A stretch of 64,000 nt of DNA from Beaufortia kweichowensis (taxonomy: Eukaryota > Chordata > Actinopteri > Cypriniformes > Gastromyzontidae): the NCBI GenBank assembly GCA_019155185.1, contig CM032807.1:11312700-11376699 (forward strand), read 5' to 3'. The position numbers and the translations under genes are program-made. Of this stretch, positions 36,901 to 47,568 are shown piece after piece. Within the stretch, counting starts at the first letter, position 1, and each line of letters starts with the position of its first letter. The notes under the pieces were generated by a model, which saw only the letters and a list, made by a program, of their open reading frames with translations, searched no databases and was not told the DNA's origin.

Positions 36901-39108
36901 TCATAAGAGGTGATAGTTTAGGGAAAGGACGGGATTCATTGGGGGACTCTAGCTGGGGACATATTTTAAAGATGCTGCAAATTTCACTATATTTTTGTAT
37001 TAAATTTGCATAGCGTTGGAGTCTATTATGTGGACAAAAATGTAAAACTTCTACATTTGGAACTCTTCCTAAACTTAATGTTCTCGTTCTTCTGATGTTT
37101 TAATTGCTTTGTGTTTCAAATATTTATAACAGACTCTTTTTTTAGTCAGCTTCTCATTGCAGGTTTTAACTTTCATGTAGGCTTTAGGGCTGTGGTTTAT
37201 AGTATTTGAGAGTTTGAGACATTTAGTCGAACAGATAGTTCCTTGATCCATTAGTTTTGGCATTGTTCACTGTTGGAATAATGCATAGTTAAAGAGATAA
37301 ATGTCTTTCTCTTCTTCAAGCCACACCTCTCACTGTTATTTTTCTGTAACACTTCTGTTTTACACTTATACATACCCACACACATAAACACACAGTTTTG
37401 AGATATTATACACACACTAATGCCTTCCATCATGCTATTAGCTACAGGAAATCTTACTCTTGTCTGTTGATCGGCTTGTCCAGTCTGACATAACTCTATA
37501 AATTATGCAACTGAAGCTTATATGGACAATGGAGAGAAGTGCTCTGGCTTTCAAACGTGACTTTTTGATCTTGACATGATGTGCATGTACTTTCAGCACA
37601 TCCGGTTATGATTGTGAAATTATCGATTTATCAGCACATTTACTTTCTCACACCTGATCTTGTTACATAGCTTTTTCCCCGTTTACATTCATAAACTGTC
37701 CGTTTTCCTTGGTAAGTTGAATTTACTGCTTTCATTTCTATAAATTGAACATCTGTGTCCTCTGTGGCTTTTAGGACATCATTCCGTTCGGGAACAATCC
37801 ATTGTTCCGGTACGTGTTTGGCTGGATGGTTCCTCCTAAGATCTCTTTGCTGAAACTCACTCAGGGAGAGACAATCCGCAAACTTTACGAGCAGCACCAT
37901 GTGGTCCAGGACATGCTGGTCCCTATGAAACACATCAAGAGCTCCATTCTGCGCTTCCATGAGGACATACATGTGAGAGTACACACAATAGTTCACAGAA
38001 AACTTAAAGAGTGTTTTAATTACACGATTAAGCTTTGATATAAACGTCCAATAGAGCTGTTCAGTCATGATGTCCATTTGAAGGCCAATCCAGAGGGCTA
38101 ATGAAATTCCTATTGGAATTTCTAATGGATTTTTATGAGTAAAATAAGGTCTGTGGTTGACATTACTTGAATAGGCTTTCCTGCTACATAGTAGTCTAAT
38201 TTATCAAGCATGTAACACACATCTTTGTGGAAGTTGTACTCCTTACTAAGTGATTTTTTTTAACAATAAATATTTTAAAACCTTATAGTTTGAAGGCAAA
38301 GCCAGCATTATGGACGTGACATTTTCAGTCAAAACGTGAAATATAAATTCTGAAGAAAATGTATTTATTAACAATATATTGAATCATCTGTTTATATTTT
38401 ACAGAAGCCCTGTTAATAAAGTCCAGACATTAGAAAAATATTTGTTATGCACAAGTTATCTATTTTAAAAAATGTCTTTTCATGTTCATCACAGACGTTA
38501 TTGTACTAAGAAATCAAAAACGTCTATAAAAAAAAAAAACGTCGGAAATTCTTGTTCTTGTTGAGGTGTTAAGACCTACCAACTGTATTTTTTACTTATA
38601 CAGTATATGTTAAATGTAATTTTTTATATGTATTTATATAGTTATTCGAAGCATTTTGTTCATAGTACATTGTGTGATGTTTGTTTGTGTTTTATAGGTA
38701 TATCCTCTGTGGCTTTGTCCTTTTGTGCTGCCCAGCCAGCCAGGAATGGTACATCCTAAAGGAGATAAAGATGAATTGTACGTTGATATTGGAGCATATG
38801 GGGAGCCCAAAGTGAAGCACTTTGAGGCCATAGCATCCACACGACAGCTGGAGAAGTTTGTCAGAGACGCACATGGGTTAGTTATCATTTTTCGTCTGTT
38901 TCGTACATTATTGTGTAATAAAATCACTTTTTAAAAATATCCTGTTGTTTTTAGTTTCCAGATGTTGTATGCTGATGTTTACATGGACCGGCAGGAATTC
39001 TGGGAGATGTTTGATGGCACATTATATCATAAACTCAGAGAGCAACTTAAGTGTAAAGATGCATTTCCTGAAGTGTATAACAAAATCTGTAAGTCTGCAC
39101 GACATTGA
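33925..39108 (+). CDS. dhcr24: 24-dehydrocholesterol reductase (complete)
   Basis: FAD-dependent ER membrane oxidoreductase that uses NADPH to reduce the C24 double bond of sterol intermediates, for example desmosterol to cholesterol. Exons: 33925-34155, 34338-34493, 34574-34679, 35788-35906, 36208-36471, 36569-36712, 37775-37972, 38698-38876, 38955-39108; 1,551 nt, 516 aa, the same length as human. The start is the ATG of MDPLLYLGGI; the frame upstream opens only with GTG. An N-terminal membrane segment (LLYLGGIVVLFLVWI) is followed by a hydrophobic stretch (WIFVCLFLLPLSVIF). The FAD-binding PCMH-type domain contains PVVPELDDLTVGGLVMGTGI and SSSHIYGLFQH. Conserved blocks include [52 protein letters not shown] and FEAIASTRQLEKFVR. 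It ends KICKSARH-stop. A candidate poly(A) signal AATAAA is at 40082, giving a 3' UTR of about 1 kb. It is divergent from tmem61. Confidence 0.98.
34680..35787. other. dhcr24 intron 3, no gene
   Basis: A 1.1-kb AT-rich intron. No exon, complete repeat or RNA gene was recognised. Confidence 0.5.
36713..37774. other. dhcr24 intron 6, no gene
   Basis: A 1.06-kb intron. Minus-strand open frames inside it (37075-37263, 37251-37433, start of 37640-38077) have no family match and no splice support. Confidence 0.5.
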
Positions 39109-42100
39109 CCCAAACCCTCCCAGAAATGTGAGCATTAGAATAGTAGAAACCTGTACAATTTTTTAAAGGACCAATTTTTAAATAAGAGCAGATTATCCTA
39201 GCCTTACTGTCGCATATCAATATTTTTGGTGGGTTAAACAAAATAAAGGCTCATATTTTAATAATTGATCATTAACAAACAATATATACACTAATGCCAA
39301 ACAAATCAGTGGACTTTGTATATTCAAATATGAATAAATATCAACATCAGATTTATAACAACATTAATATCCATTTTTATAACCTTTGTAACTATTTTAA
39401 TCACATGTTAGTCATTGTATGATCATGTGAAATCATACTTTATTTAATATAATTATAGATTAAAAATTATAAATATATATATATATATTGTATATATTGT
39501 TTGTTACTATTATTAATTAAAGTTATAAAAGATCTTATAAAAAAAATCTCTATTTTCCTATTTGAATGTTGTCTACATTACAGGTCACCACTCAATAAAT
39601 GGTGATTTATTTTTGAGGTTTGCTATTTTGTCTACTAATCACTAACATCAAAAGCACTTCTCAATGTGAGCCTGGCACAATTTATGTATTTATGAATGTA
39701 TTTACTATGAATTTGCTTTGAGTCATAGTTATATATTTGTATTTGCAATGTAATGTATTGAATTTGTTATTGTCAATTTTAGAATATTTAGGTCTTTTAA
39801 TAATACCTTTATATCTATAGAAGTGCCTGTGAGACCCAGTGGGGTTGTAAATTTATTAGGAACCAGAGTTCAATGCCTTAATTTTTTTGGTGTATTTTCC
39901 ACAAAGAAAAATAATGTTAAATATGCATCGCTACAAAATAATTTTGTTAACTGTACACTAGCATACAGACAGTCTCAAAGCTGTAACACATTTACTAAAA
40001 CCCACAAAATTCTCATTTTGATTTAATGAAGTCTTTCATTGTTTTGAGTGGTTTTGTGTACACTGTGATTACGTGTGACAGAATAAAACAATTCTAAATG
40101 TGTTTGCCTGGTTTAACATGCACACAAACTAACTGTATCACAACTAGCACAAATCAGACCCACTCTTAATTCAGTCAAAATCATCAACCCTAATTAAACT
40201 CAGTGCTTGACATCGGCCACATTAGCTGTAAGCTAACACATTGTTAAATTGAATCACACCTAATAATCCAGATCAACTGAAAACTCAGACCTGCATGGTA
40301 AATTTAGTACATCACTTCAAATATTTTTTATGCAGCTGTGATGCGTCAGAGGAGAAATTACCCTCCAAGTTAGCCTGGGTTAAGGTTTTTTCTCCATATA
40401 TATGTATATACTTTCATTAATGGAGTTTGGGTTCCTTGCCACCATCGCCGTGTTGGAATGCTCACTATAGGAGACTGTTGATATTAGATAATAGTAAATT
40501 AGAAATTAGTTATTAAGCTAGCTTTTATATTTCTCTGCTTGTCATTCTGTTTATTCTGCTGTAAATCTGCTTTGAAACAGTGCTACATTGTTCGCTGTAC
40601 AAATAAACTTGAACTTAAACTTATATAAATTGTACTTAGAAGTTTTTCTCCTGTTTTAATGGTACTGCTCAGTGTGCATGCGTGTGTAAATCGATTTATG
40701 GGTGAGAAACACAGGCTGTAAAACACTCTACTGTAAAAGGTCCTTCTGGAAGTCAGTGAAAGGCTCGGTGGTCCAAAGGAGCATTAACAGCTCCCCATCT
40801 CCCCCTGTAACATGATAACGGCACATCATGGCATATTAAGATATCTTTGCTTCTAGAGCACATATTTTTATAAAAGCAACATTTTTTAAAGTTACTATTA
40901 AAACTAAATGACAGTTCTTATTTTTTATAGAATAATCCTCAAGCCCGTGCACCTATCAAGCTTAGCCATCTCAAGCACCCTGCATTCTATTCAGAAGTGT
41001 TTATCCCAATGCCCGAATCCCTTCAAAGGGCTTACCTGAGAGTGAGGGCTTCGAAGGGGTGAATAGTATAGGGAACCAAAACAATATTTTAGTGATATTA
41101 GTCATTAAAACTATAACTGTAACTTTATTGTTGAAATAGAGATGCCTTAATAATGAGATATTTCACAGATGTTTGCAAGAGGAAATGTAGTGCAGATAAA
41201 TTGTGACTTTCTAAACACTAAATATAATTGATTAAATAATAAATATAATTAAATTGATTGTACTATATATAATGTATTTCGCAGTGGTAATATTGTTACT
41301 GTATTGCAGTGTCATTAAACTGCACAATGGACAGATTTTAAGGCAGTATAAAGAAACTGCTGGATCTCTTAAAAAGTGTTTTTCTGCATTTGGAACACAA
41401 ATACTCACGTGTCCTCCATTATAGCAATCCACTATATCTGGGAAAGGATGGGAGCTGACATGTTGTTACTTGCTCAGTTGATTGGAGTGATGTTATAACT
41501 GCCAGTACAGTATCTAGAGATGTCTGCTGATACATTCAAAGACCAAATTAGATTTTTGTAATTTTGTGAATTCATATTATTGAAAGACTAGACTTTTGGC
41601 TCAATATACAGCTACGGGCCCTTTTGACTTTTATGTTTAATTGACATGTCTCCCTCTAGTGACTGAAACATCTACTTTCAAGATTTGTGCTTCTTTTCGG
41701 TTCCACATACCTACCATGCCTCTTCTGTGGCTCCACACTGACCCATTTATCTCTCATTGAGCAAACATACACAAACCTACTTATACCACCTTTTATCATT
41801 CCAAAATTTCATTAAGTCTCTACGGATTCGTGGACCCACTGATTTTGTTCTCTTTTAATCGCACATTGTAATTGCTGTAATCTCATGCCCTGGACATGTT
41901 AACCAAAGCAGCAGAACAACAGTGGAGAAATCCCTTTAGAGAATCACTATGTCCTTTGCTCATTCACACCCATTAACTACAGAGCAATGACATGGAGAGC
42001 ATTAATTAATTGACCAGTTTGAACAAGCCCAGTAAAGTGACTGCCAGGGTGAATGCTGAAACTATATTAATTTTAGCTTTAAAGTAATTAGTATATTAAT

Positions 42101-43060
42101 TTTAACATTTTAATTTTAACACAAAATTATGTAACATTATGTATTCGTTTACAATAATATATGAAATTAGCAATATTATTCAAATGTTTAATACTTTTAA
42201 TGTTTCTGAACATCTTCCATTCTCACAAGAGTTATTGCTTTAGTCCCGCCCACAAATGACAGTCCACACAAACAACACCCCAACAGTGCGGATGTCAACT
42301 CAAGACACGCCCACCAACTAATATGTTAATGATGTACAATGAATTTACTTTCAATACCTTTCATTGTATAACACATGGAATGTGTCGATGTCCAAGCATT
42401 TAAAAGAACCAACAGGAAAAATAAAACTACTGTGCCTGTAGCAGCACAACAGTAGTAAATTAAATAGACCTTGACAACTTCAGCATGGAAAAATAAGGGA
42501 CGATTTAGTTTCTTTATAGGAAAATAACAGACAGGGCCAATCCAAATATTTGTACTGTACAGCAGTGTCTGCAGTTAAATGTGTATGAAAAATTAGAGAA
42601 ATTAAAAAAAAATTGGAGCAATTTTATATATATATATAGGCCTTATGTGAACAGTAACAGACATACTGTACACACACATACACACACTAAGCGAAAGCTG
42701 TGTATACACACACACATATAAACCACATACACATAATTTCATTGAAATGATCAATTACTATTGAAAAGCATTCGACTACTCATCATTATTATTGATAAAT
42801 AAATATATATTATATTATATATATTTTAAAATATATATTTTATATTTGATAAATAAATAGCATTAAGAATTTATATCAACCCGATAAAAACATGATAATA
42901 TAGAATGTAATAAAATCTTTGAAAGAACTGTTTGCACGGTGTGTCTGTTCTTTGGTTCATTCATACGCTATACGTCCACAGGAGCGCATGGCAAAATGAC
43001 GTCACCGCGGAGTGGGCGGTCATTTATGTAAACGGCAACAAACTTCCTCTCCGCGCTCGC
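39109..43060. other. Gene-poor interval between dhcr24 and tmem205
   Basis: The first about 1 kb is the probable dhcr24 3' UTR. After it come a fish interspersed repeat (about 40,375-40,620), AT-rich DNA with TA microsatellites near 39,473, 42,632 and 42,800, and the tmem205 promoter at the right end. No open frame resembles a known protein. This is also where the human 1p32 synteny ends. Confidence 0.55.
40375..40620 (+). repeat. Teleost interspersed repeat
   Basis: The words GAGTTTGGGTTCCTTGCCAC, CTGCTTTGAAACAGTGCTAC and GCTGTACAAATAAACTTGAA belong to a very common fish repeat ending in AAATAAA-TTGAA. A piece of the same tail (GAAGCTGCTTTGCAACAATG ... GTGAAAAGC) is at about 63,058-63,095. 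Family name not assigned. Confidence 0.6.
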
Positions 43061-43202
43061 TATAATATGCTCGGGCGCCAGGCACATTCTTGCAATAACG
43101 TTTACTAAACAGCGACCTCTAGTCACAGATTTCGCTAGGTCACAGATTTCGGCACAAGACAACTCCGGCCACTGCCGAATTAAAGTCACGGGTGACCGTC
43201 CG
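42990..43202 (+). promoter_or_regulatory. tmem205 promoter and probable noncoding first exon
   Basis: A CpG-rich stretch with a full palindromic CRE TGACGTCA (42997-43004), a GC box GGGCGG (43013-43018), an ETS-like CTTCCTC (about 43,043) and a TATA-like TATAATATGC (43061-43070). A splice donor CG/GTGAGT follows 43202, which fits a noncoding first exon ending there and joining the coding exon at the acceptor before 44024. A GTCACAGATTTCG word occurs twice (43122 and 43139) in that exon. Site calls are by eye. Confidence 0.5.
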
Positions 43203-44056
43203 GTGAGTACATGGACATCACGGGGACAGCATGTAGCATTAGCTATAATGATATCATGTCTTTCATAACAGCCAGTGTGTAACTTTACTTGACGCAGCGG
43301 AAATGCAAACACCATTGACCTTATACGTGCGCGTGTGTATAAATAGGTGCTATTTTAAATATCAGTAATATTGTCCTATGTTGTTAGAAAGTCGCTTCGC
43401 TTGGACCACCATCGCACATCATGGATGTGTCTCAAAAGTCATATGCGCTTGATATGCGCGTGCTGCATTTGTGGATTTGCCTTATAAAGATTAGGTCTTA
43501 AGTAACATATATAGTAACCATATATATGGATTGAATAACAATTGTATTACAAAAATTTTACTGCAGATATCATAGTTAAACTATGTTGTGATGCAGTGGC
43601 AAATCTGTGTACAACACCATACAGTAGTTAAACTATGGTTATACCATAGACGGTATGATGCTAAGAAGCATACTAAGTTTTAAGATACAGTCCAAGGTGT
43701 GCTGGACATGCCGTTAAAACAGCCATTACAATTAACTAATGATCACATTTACGTTTGACCCTGTTATTTTGACTGATCACTACTATCGCTGATATTATAC
43801 GTCCAGTTTAACACACAATATTTATTTTAGGTGTAATTAAGTTGTTCCATTACGGTATGTTCTCTTACTCATGTAGGTGAAAGGTAAGCACCACCAGCTC
43901 TGTCACATCAAGTACATAATGTAAGACTTGTGTAAGGTTGCATAAAACTTATGTGGTGCATGAATAATAACGCTAATGTTATAAAGCATAACAATCTGTT
44001 ATTTTTGTCGCACCTCAAAACAGCATTGTGGAAGTGAGTGTGGCCGGCTTGTGAAA

Positions 44057-44914
44057 ATGACTACAGACAGAGAGCCTCCAATCACTGCTAAACTCCTCCA
44101 CCTCGTGTTTCTCTCCACCTTCTGGGGAATGCAGATATGGGTCACCTTCATATCGGGTGAGCTTGTGGTCAGACCCCTTTGCAGGGCTTACTTTTTTCAC
44201 GAAACAAACGCTTTAAAGTTAGCTAAGTTTACTATTTTTTAATCAGGCTTTGTGATGGACAACCATCTAAACCGGCACACGTTTGGCTTCATCCAGAGCA
44301 GGCTCTTCCCGTTTTACCTGCATATCGGCTCCGCCTGCGCCTTCTTTAACCTCACGATTTTTGCCATGTACCACCCCAGCAATCTGTTGGATGACAAAGA
44401 GGCCTTTCAGGTAAAGAACATTATGTTGTGAAGTTTTCAATTGTCATTTTGTTGAGTAGTGTTCATGCACATTTTTAATCACCAGATTATTGGTGGCACC
44501 AAACAAGTCAGTACAACTTTTGAAAATAATGAGTGCATGTTGCCCCGTGTTATTGTACGGAGCCCTGAGCATAGATAGTGGATGTTAAATAACATTTTTT
44601 TTTTTCCACAGATCTTTATTTATTTCATCTGTGTGACAGTTGCAGCAGTGAATGCACAATGGTTTGGTCAGATGACCTCAGAAATTATGGCAGATATGCA
44701 CCTTATTGAACAGGCCTGTGGGCTGGGTCAGGACATTGGACTCTCATCCAATCGGGAGGCCTATGCCAAGCTTTGCGAGACAGACCATAAATACAAACGT
44801 TTAAGTGGTCGTCTAAGGTTATATCGCCTGCTTTCCTCCCTTTGTAACATATGCTGTATCATATGTAATGGATACAGTTTATATTACCTGGCGGAGAACC
44901 TCACCACACTGTGA
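44057..44914 (+). CDS. tmem205: Transmembrane protein 205
   Basis: Four-pass membrane protein of the TMEM205 family (DUF4149 domain), in mammals linked to secretory-pathway membranes and cisplatin tolerance; molecular activity unknown. Coding exons: 44057-44156, 44247-44410, 44612-44914; 567 nt, 188 aa (human 189). The start is the ATG of MTTDREPPIT. The upstream codon in frame is GTG, and the exon begins at the acceptor before 44024. Membrane segments are about LLHLVFLSTFWGMQIWVTFI, FYLHIGSACAFFNLTIFAMY, IFIYFICVTVAAVNAQWFGQ and LLSSLCNICCIICNGYSLYY. Family-typical features are the FGFIQSRLFPFYLHIG block, NAQWFGQMTSEIM and the soluble loop CETDHKYKRLSGRLRLYRL. Several AATAAA words downstream (about 46,218 and 46,883) could end the transcript. 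Confidence 0.97.
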
Positions 44915-47390
44915 TCATCTTCCTGCTTTTCCACCAGAATACATGCCCACAATGCAATGCAAAACACTGAAGAACTGCTCTCAGGTACTGGATTACTTCC
45001 TGACAAATCTGGTCATTATTGTTGTGGATTGTCTTTTAATTGGTAATGTATGTCATGTTTAATTATTGTTGCTATTCTTTTTACATTTTGAGGTGTTAAA
45101 CGTTGCATAGTTTATAAATGGGAAGAAACGAAACTAACAGGAGAACTTGAATTACAAAGGGATTTCCTGAAAGGACAAAACAATCAAGTTATGCGAGATA
45201 TCCAATGTATATTTATGTATTTCTCTGTTTTAAGGTCAGTTCAGAAAATATACACAAAGATGCACTGCATGCTAAATGTATGATTACTGAAAAAGTTCTT
45301 CTGTCATAATGGTCCAATACCAGCTTATCATTTTCCTCTGGTACTAGTGTGGATTTGTCACGTGCCAGTTATTGTTTTATTCATGATTTAAAACACTAAT
45401 GATTTTTGTTTCAAAAGTGCTTTTATTAAGCCTCACGCTTTCTGAATAGGTGCGAGAGCACACCAGAATGTTCAGTTTTTACAGTGACCACCAAAGCCAA
45501 TATTATACCATCTGCCTATATGTTTTGTTAAAATATGGCTTAATTGCGTATTGCACTTCATAACAGAATATTGTCATGCATTTTACGCCCAGCTGCCTTA
45601 CAGTCACGCATTGTTATTCTATACTGAGACTTTATTTACAGCATAGTATTATTGAATCAATGCGCTAGATGCAACCTTATCAGAACTGTTTTGTATTCTG
45701 CTGCTGTTAAAACACATTTAAAGATGCTATTTGTTCTTTATCTGATCCTGTATACATCACATTGATCTTTGGTCACAAATCAGTTTATGTCCTGTTTAAC
45801 CACTTTTGCATGCTTTGCCCTTGCAGGTTAGCAAGCAACAGTAAACAGGACTGCCTGGGTGTGTGTGAATTACACAATACCTACCAGGCATCATGGTCTT
45901 ATGATGTGCGATAGTTTTTGGCCCACGTGTGGTGATGTGTTGTTAGTCATATAAAAAAATGATGTATTCAGACAAGAAACACAGCTTTGTAATGTTGTTG
46001 CTACACCTTGTTGTGGAATGTAGCATCTGTAGTCGCTTTACACATATTAGTGTACAGTATGTCTGTTCATGTTTCTGACTGTATCCAGTTTATGTTCATC
46101 ATCATAAGATACAGTGCCTTGCATAGAGATGTCCTCCACAGTGCTTATGAAAACAATAGCTAGTGAAGCTTTGGGTTTGGTCCTGTAAATAGGGACTGTC
46201 TGTATTTTATCAGTGCAAATAAACCAGCACACCCAGTGACTCAATGTTAATATTTAAATATTTACAGTACTGTTTATTTAATGTCTGTATTAAAATTAAT
46301 GAACCGTGTTAGCTGGATGTCCCTGTATCATCCAATATAACATATGCTCAGTCCAATGAAATGTAGAACATTGTCTCAAGAGCATCTTCGGTCCTGATGC
46401 TGTGTTACTGAATTACCAGAGATCAGTTTCTGAAGATTGAATTCCTCCTGGGTATGATTTAACCAGCACAAGAAACATTGCATTAACAGGTGTTCTGTAT
46501 GAATAAAAGGTCGTTGCAATTCGCATTGCAATCATATTTATATTTTTTAAATGAAGCAATTTGTGGTAATATGGAAATGTAGTTGTATGAAGTTAGTATC
46601 ATGAACTAACAATGAAGAGTTATTTTACTATATTAATTATTCTTGGTTAATGTTGATTTATACATATACCGTTCAGCATTAGTTTTTCGTAATTAGTAAA
46701 CATTTTATTGTTGAAAAATTAGTTATTGTTAAAAATCAGTTTATGTAGAAATAAATATTAACCAAAGGTAATAAATATTTTATTGTTAGTTTATGTTAGC
46801 TATTGAGTCAAATAATTCTACATTTGTATACAATTTACTTCTAATTATGTTGCCTAGTGTATGGAAATGGGTTGTTTTTCCCCAATAAAATGAATGAAAT
46901 TCTTCTATGAATTGGACGGTCATGTTGTTATCAATAGCATTTCTCAGAAATCACTTCCTGCACACTTATACAGTAAAACAATATTTTACTGCTATCTAAA
47001 GGTAATTGAATATGTCTAATTGAAATGAACATTCCAATATTTTCCACAACTACAGGAGCAATGGGTTAAATCGTTTTTGTAACGTTTTGTACACCAATTC
47101 ACCAAGCTACCATGTACAGTATATTCCTACAAAGCATCCATGATGGCCACCTAATATTTGCATGTATCTTATAGCGGTGAAAGGGTGGCACTTAAAGAAT
47201 TAGCTTAATACAAAATATATTATTGAAAAAAGTGTTTATTGGCCATTTTATTATGTATTTGTACTACAGTATGTAGTTTTTCTATAAGCAATAGGACTAA
47301 TCGGATATCGGATATTCTCCTCTGCGTCTCAGGCCTTATAGCAAAGATGTTTTGTATTATATTTCTTAAATAGACATTAACTGCTTAGGC
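44915..47390. other. tmem205 3' UTR and spacer
   Basis: Probably mostly tmem205 3' UTR up to one of the AATAAA words (about 46,218, 46,503 or 46,883). An AT-rich block at about 46,585-46,800 resembles the repeat at 20,868-21,060 in inverted orientation (TAGTTTATGTTAGC, GGTTAATGTTG). No coding frame with resemblance was found. Confidence 0.5.
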
Positions 47391-47556
47391 ATGTAAATTT
47401 ACATTTGACACATTTATAAATGCATTTGGCAGATACTTTTAAGTTGCTTATAATGCATTTAATCTATACATAATTATACATGTTTTCTCAGGAAATCGAA
47501 CCCATGATCTTGGTGTTGCTAGCACCATGCTTTACCACTTGGCCATGTACACTCCA
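47391..47556 (-). mobile_element. tRNA-derived SINE in the TRIM gene 3' UTR
   Basis: On the - strand a polymerase III A-box-like TGGCCAAGTGG (47545-47535) is followed by a B-box-like GGGTTCGATTT (about 47,503-47,493). The fish SINE tail comes next (TAATGCATT, AAGCAACTTAAAAGTATCTG, CCAAATGCATAAATG, ATGTAAATT). It begins about 13 bp past the TRIM stop codon, so it forms the start of that gene's 3' UTR. A truncated relative is at 14,160-14,245. Confidence 0.8.
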
Positions 47557-47568
47557 TTGCTTGTGCAG

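Noticed and set aside
37640..38077. 145-codon open frame on -
   Set aside because: It is antisense to dhcr24 exon 37775-37972; the sense strand is a clearly conserved coding exon.
42968..43315. 115-codon open frame on - over the tmem205 promoter
   Set aside because: CpG-rich promoter DNA is open by chance; no family resemblance and no splice context.
47485..47556. Possible tRNA gene (A and B boxes present)
   Set aside because: No cloverleaf-compatible stems and a fish SINE tail follows directly, so it is a SINE head rather than a functional tRNA.
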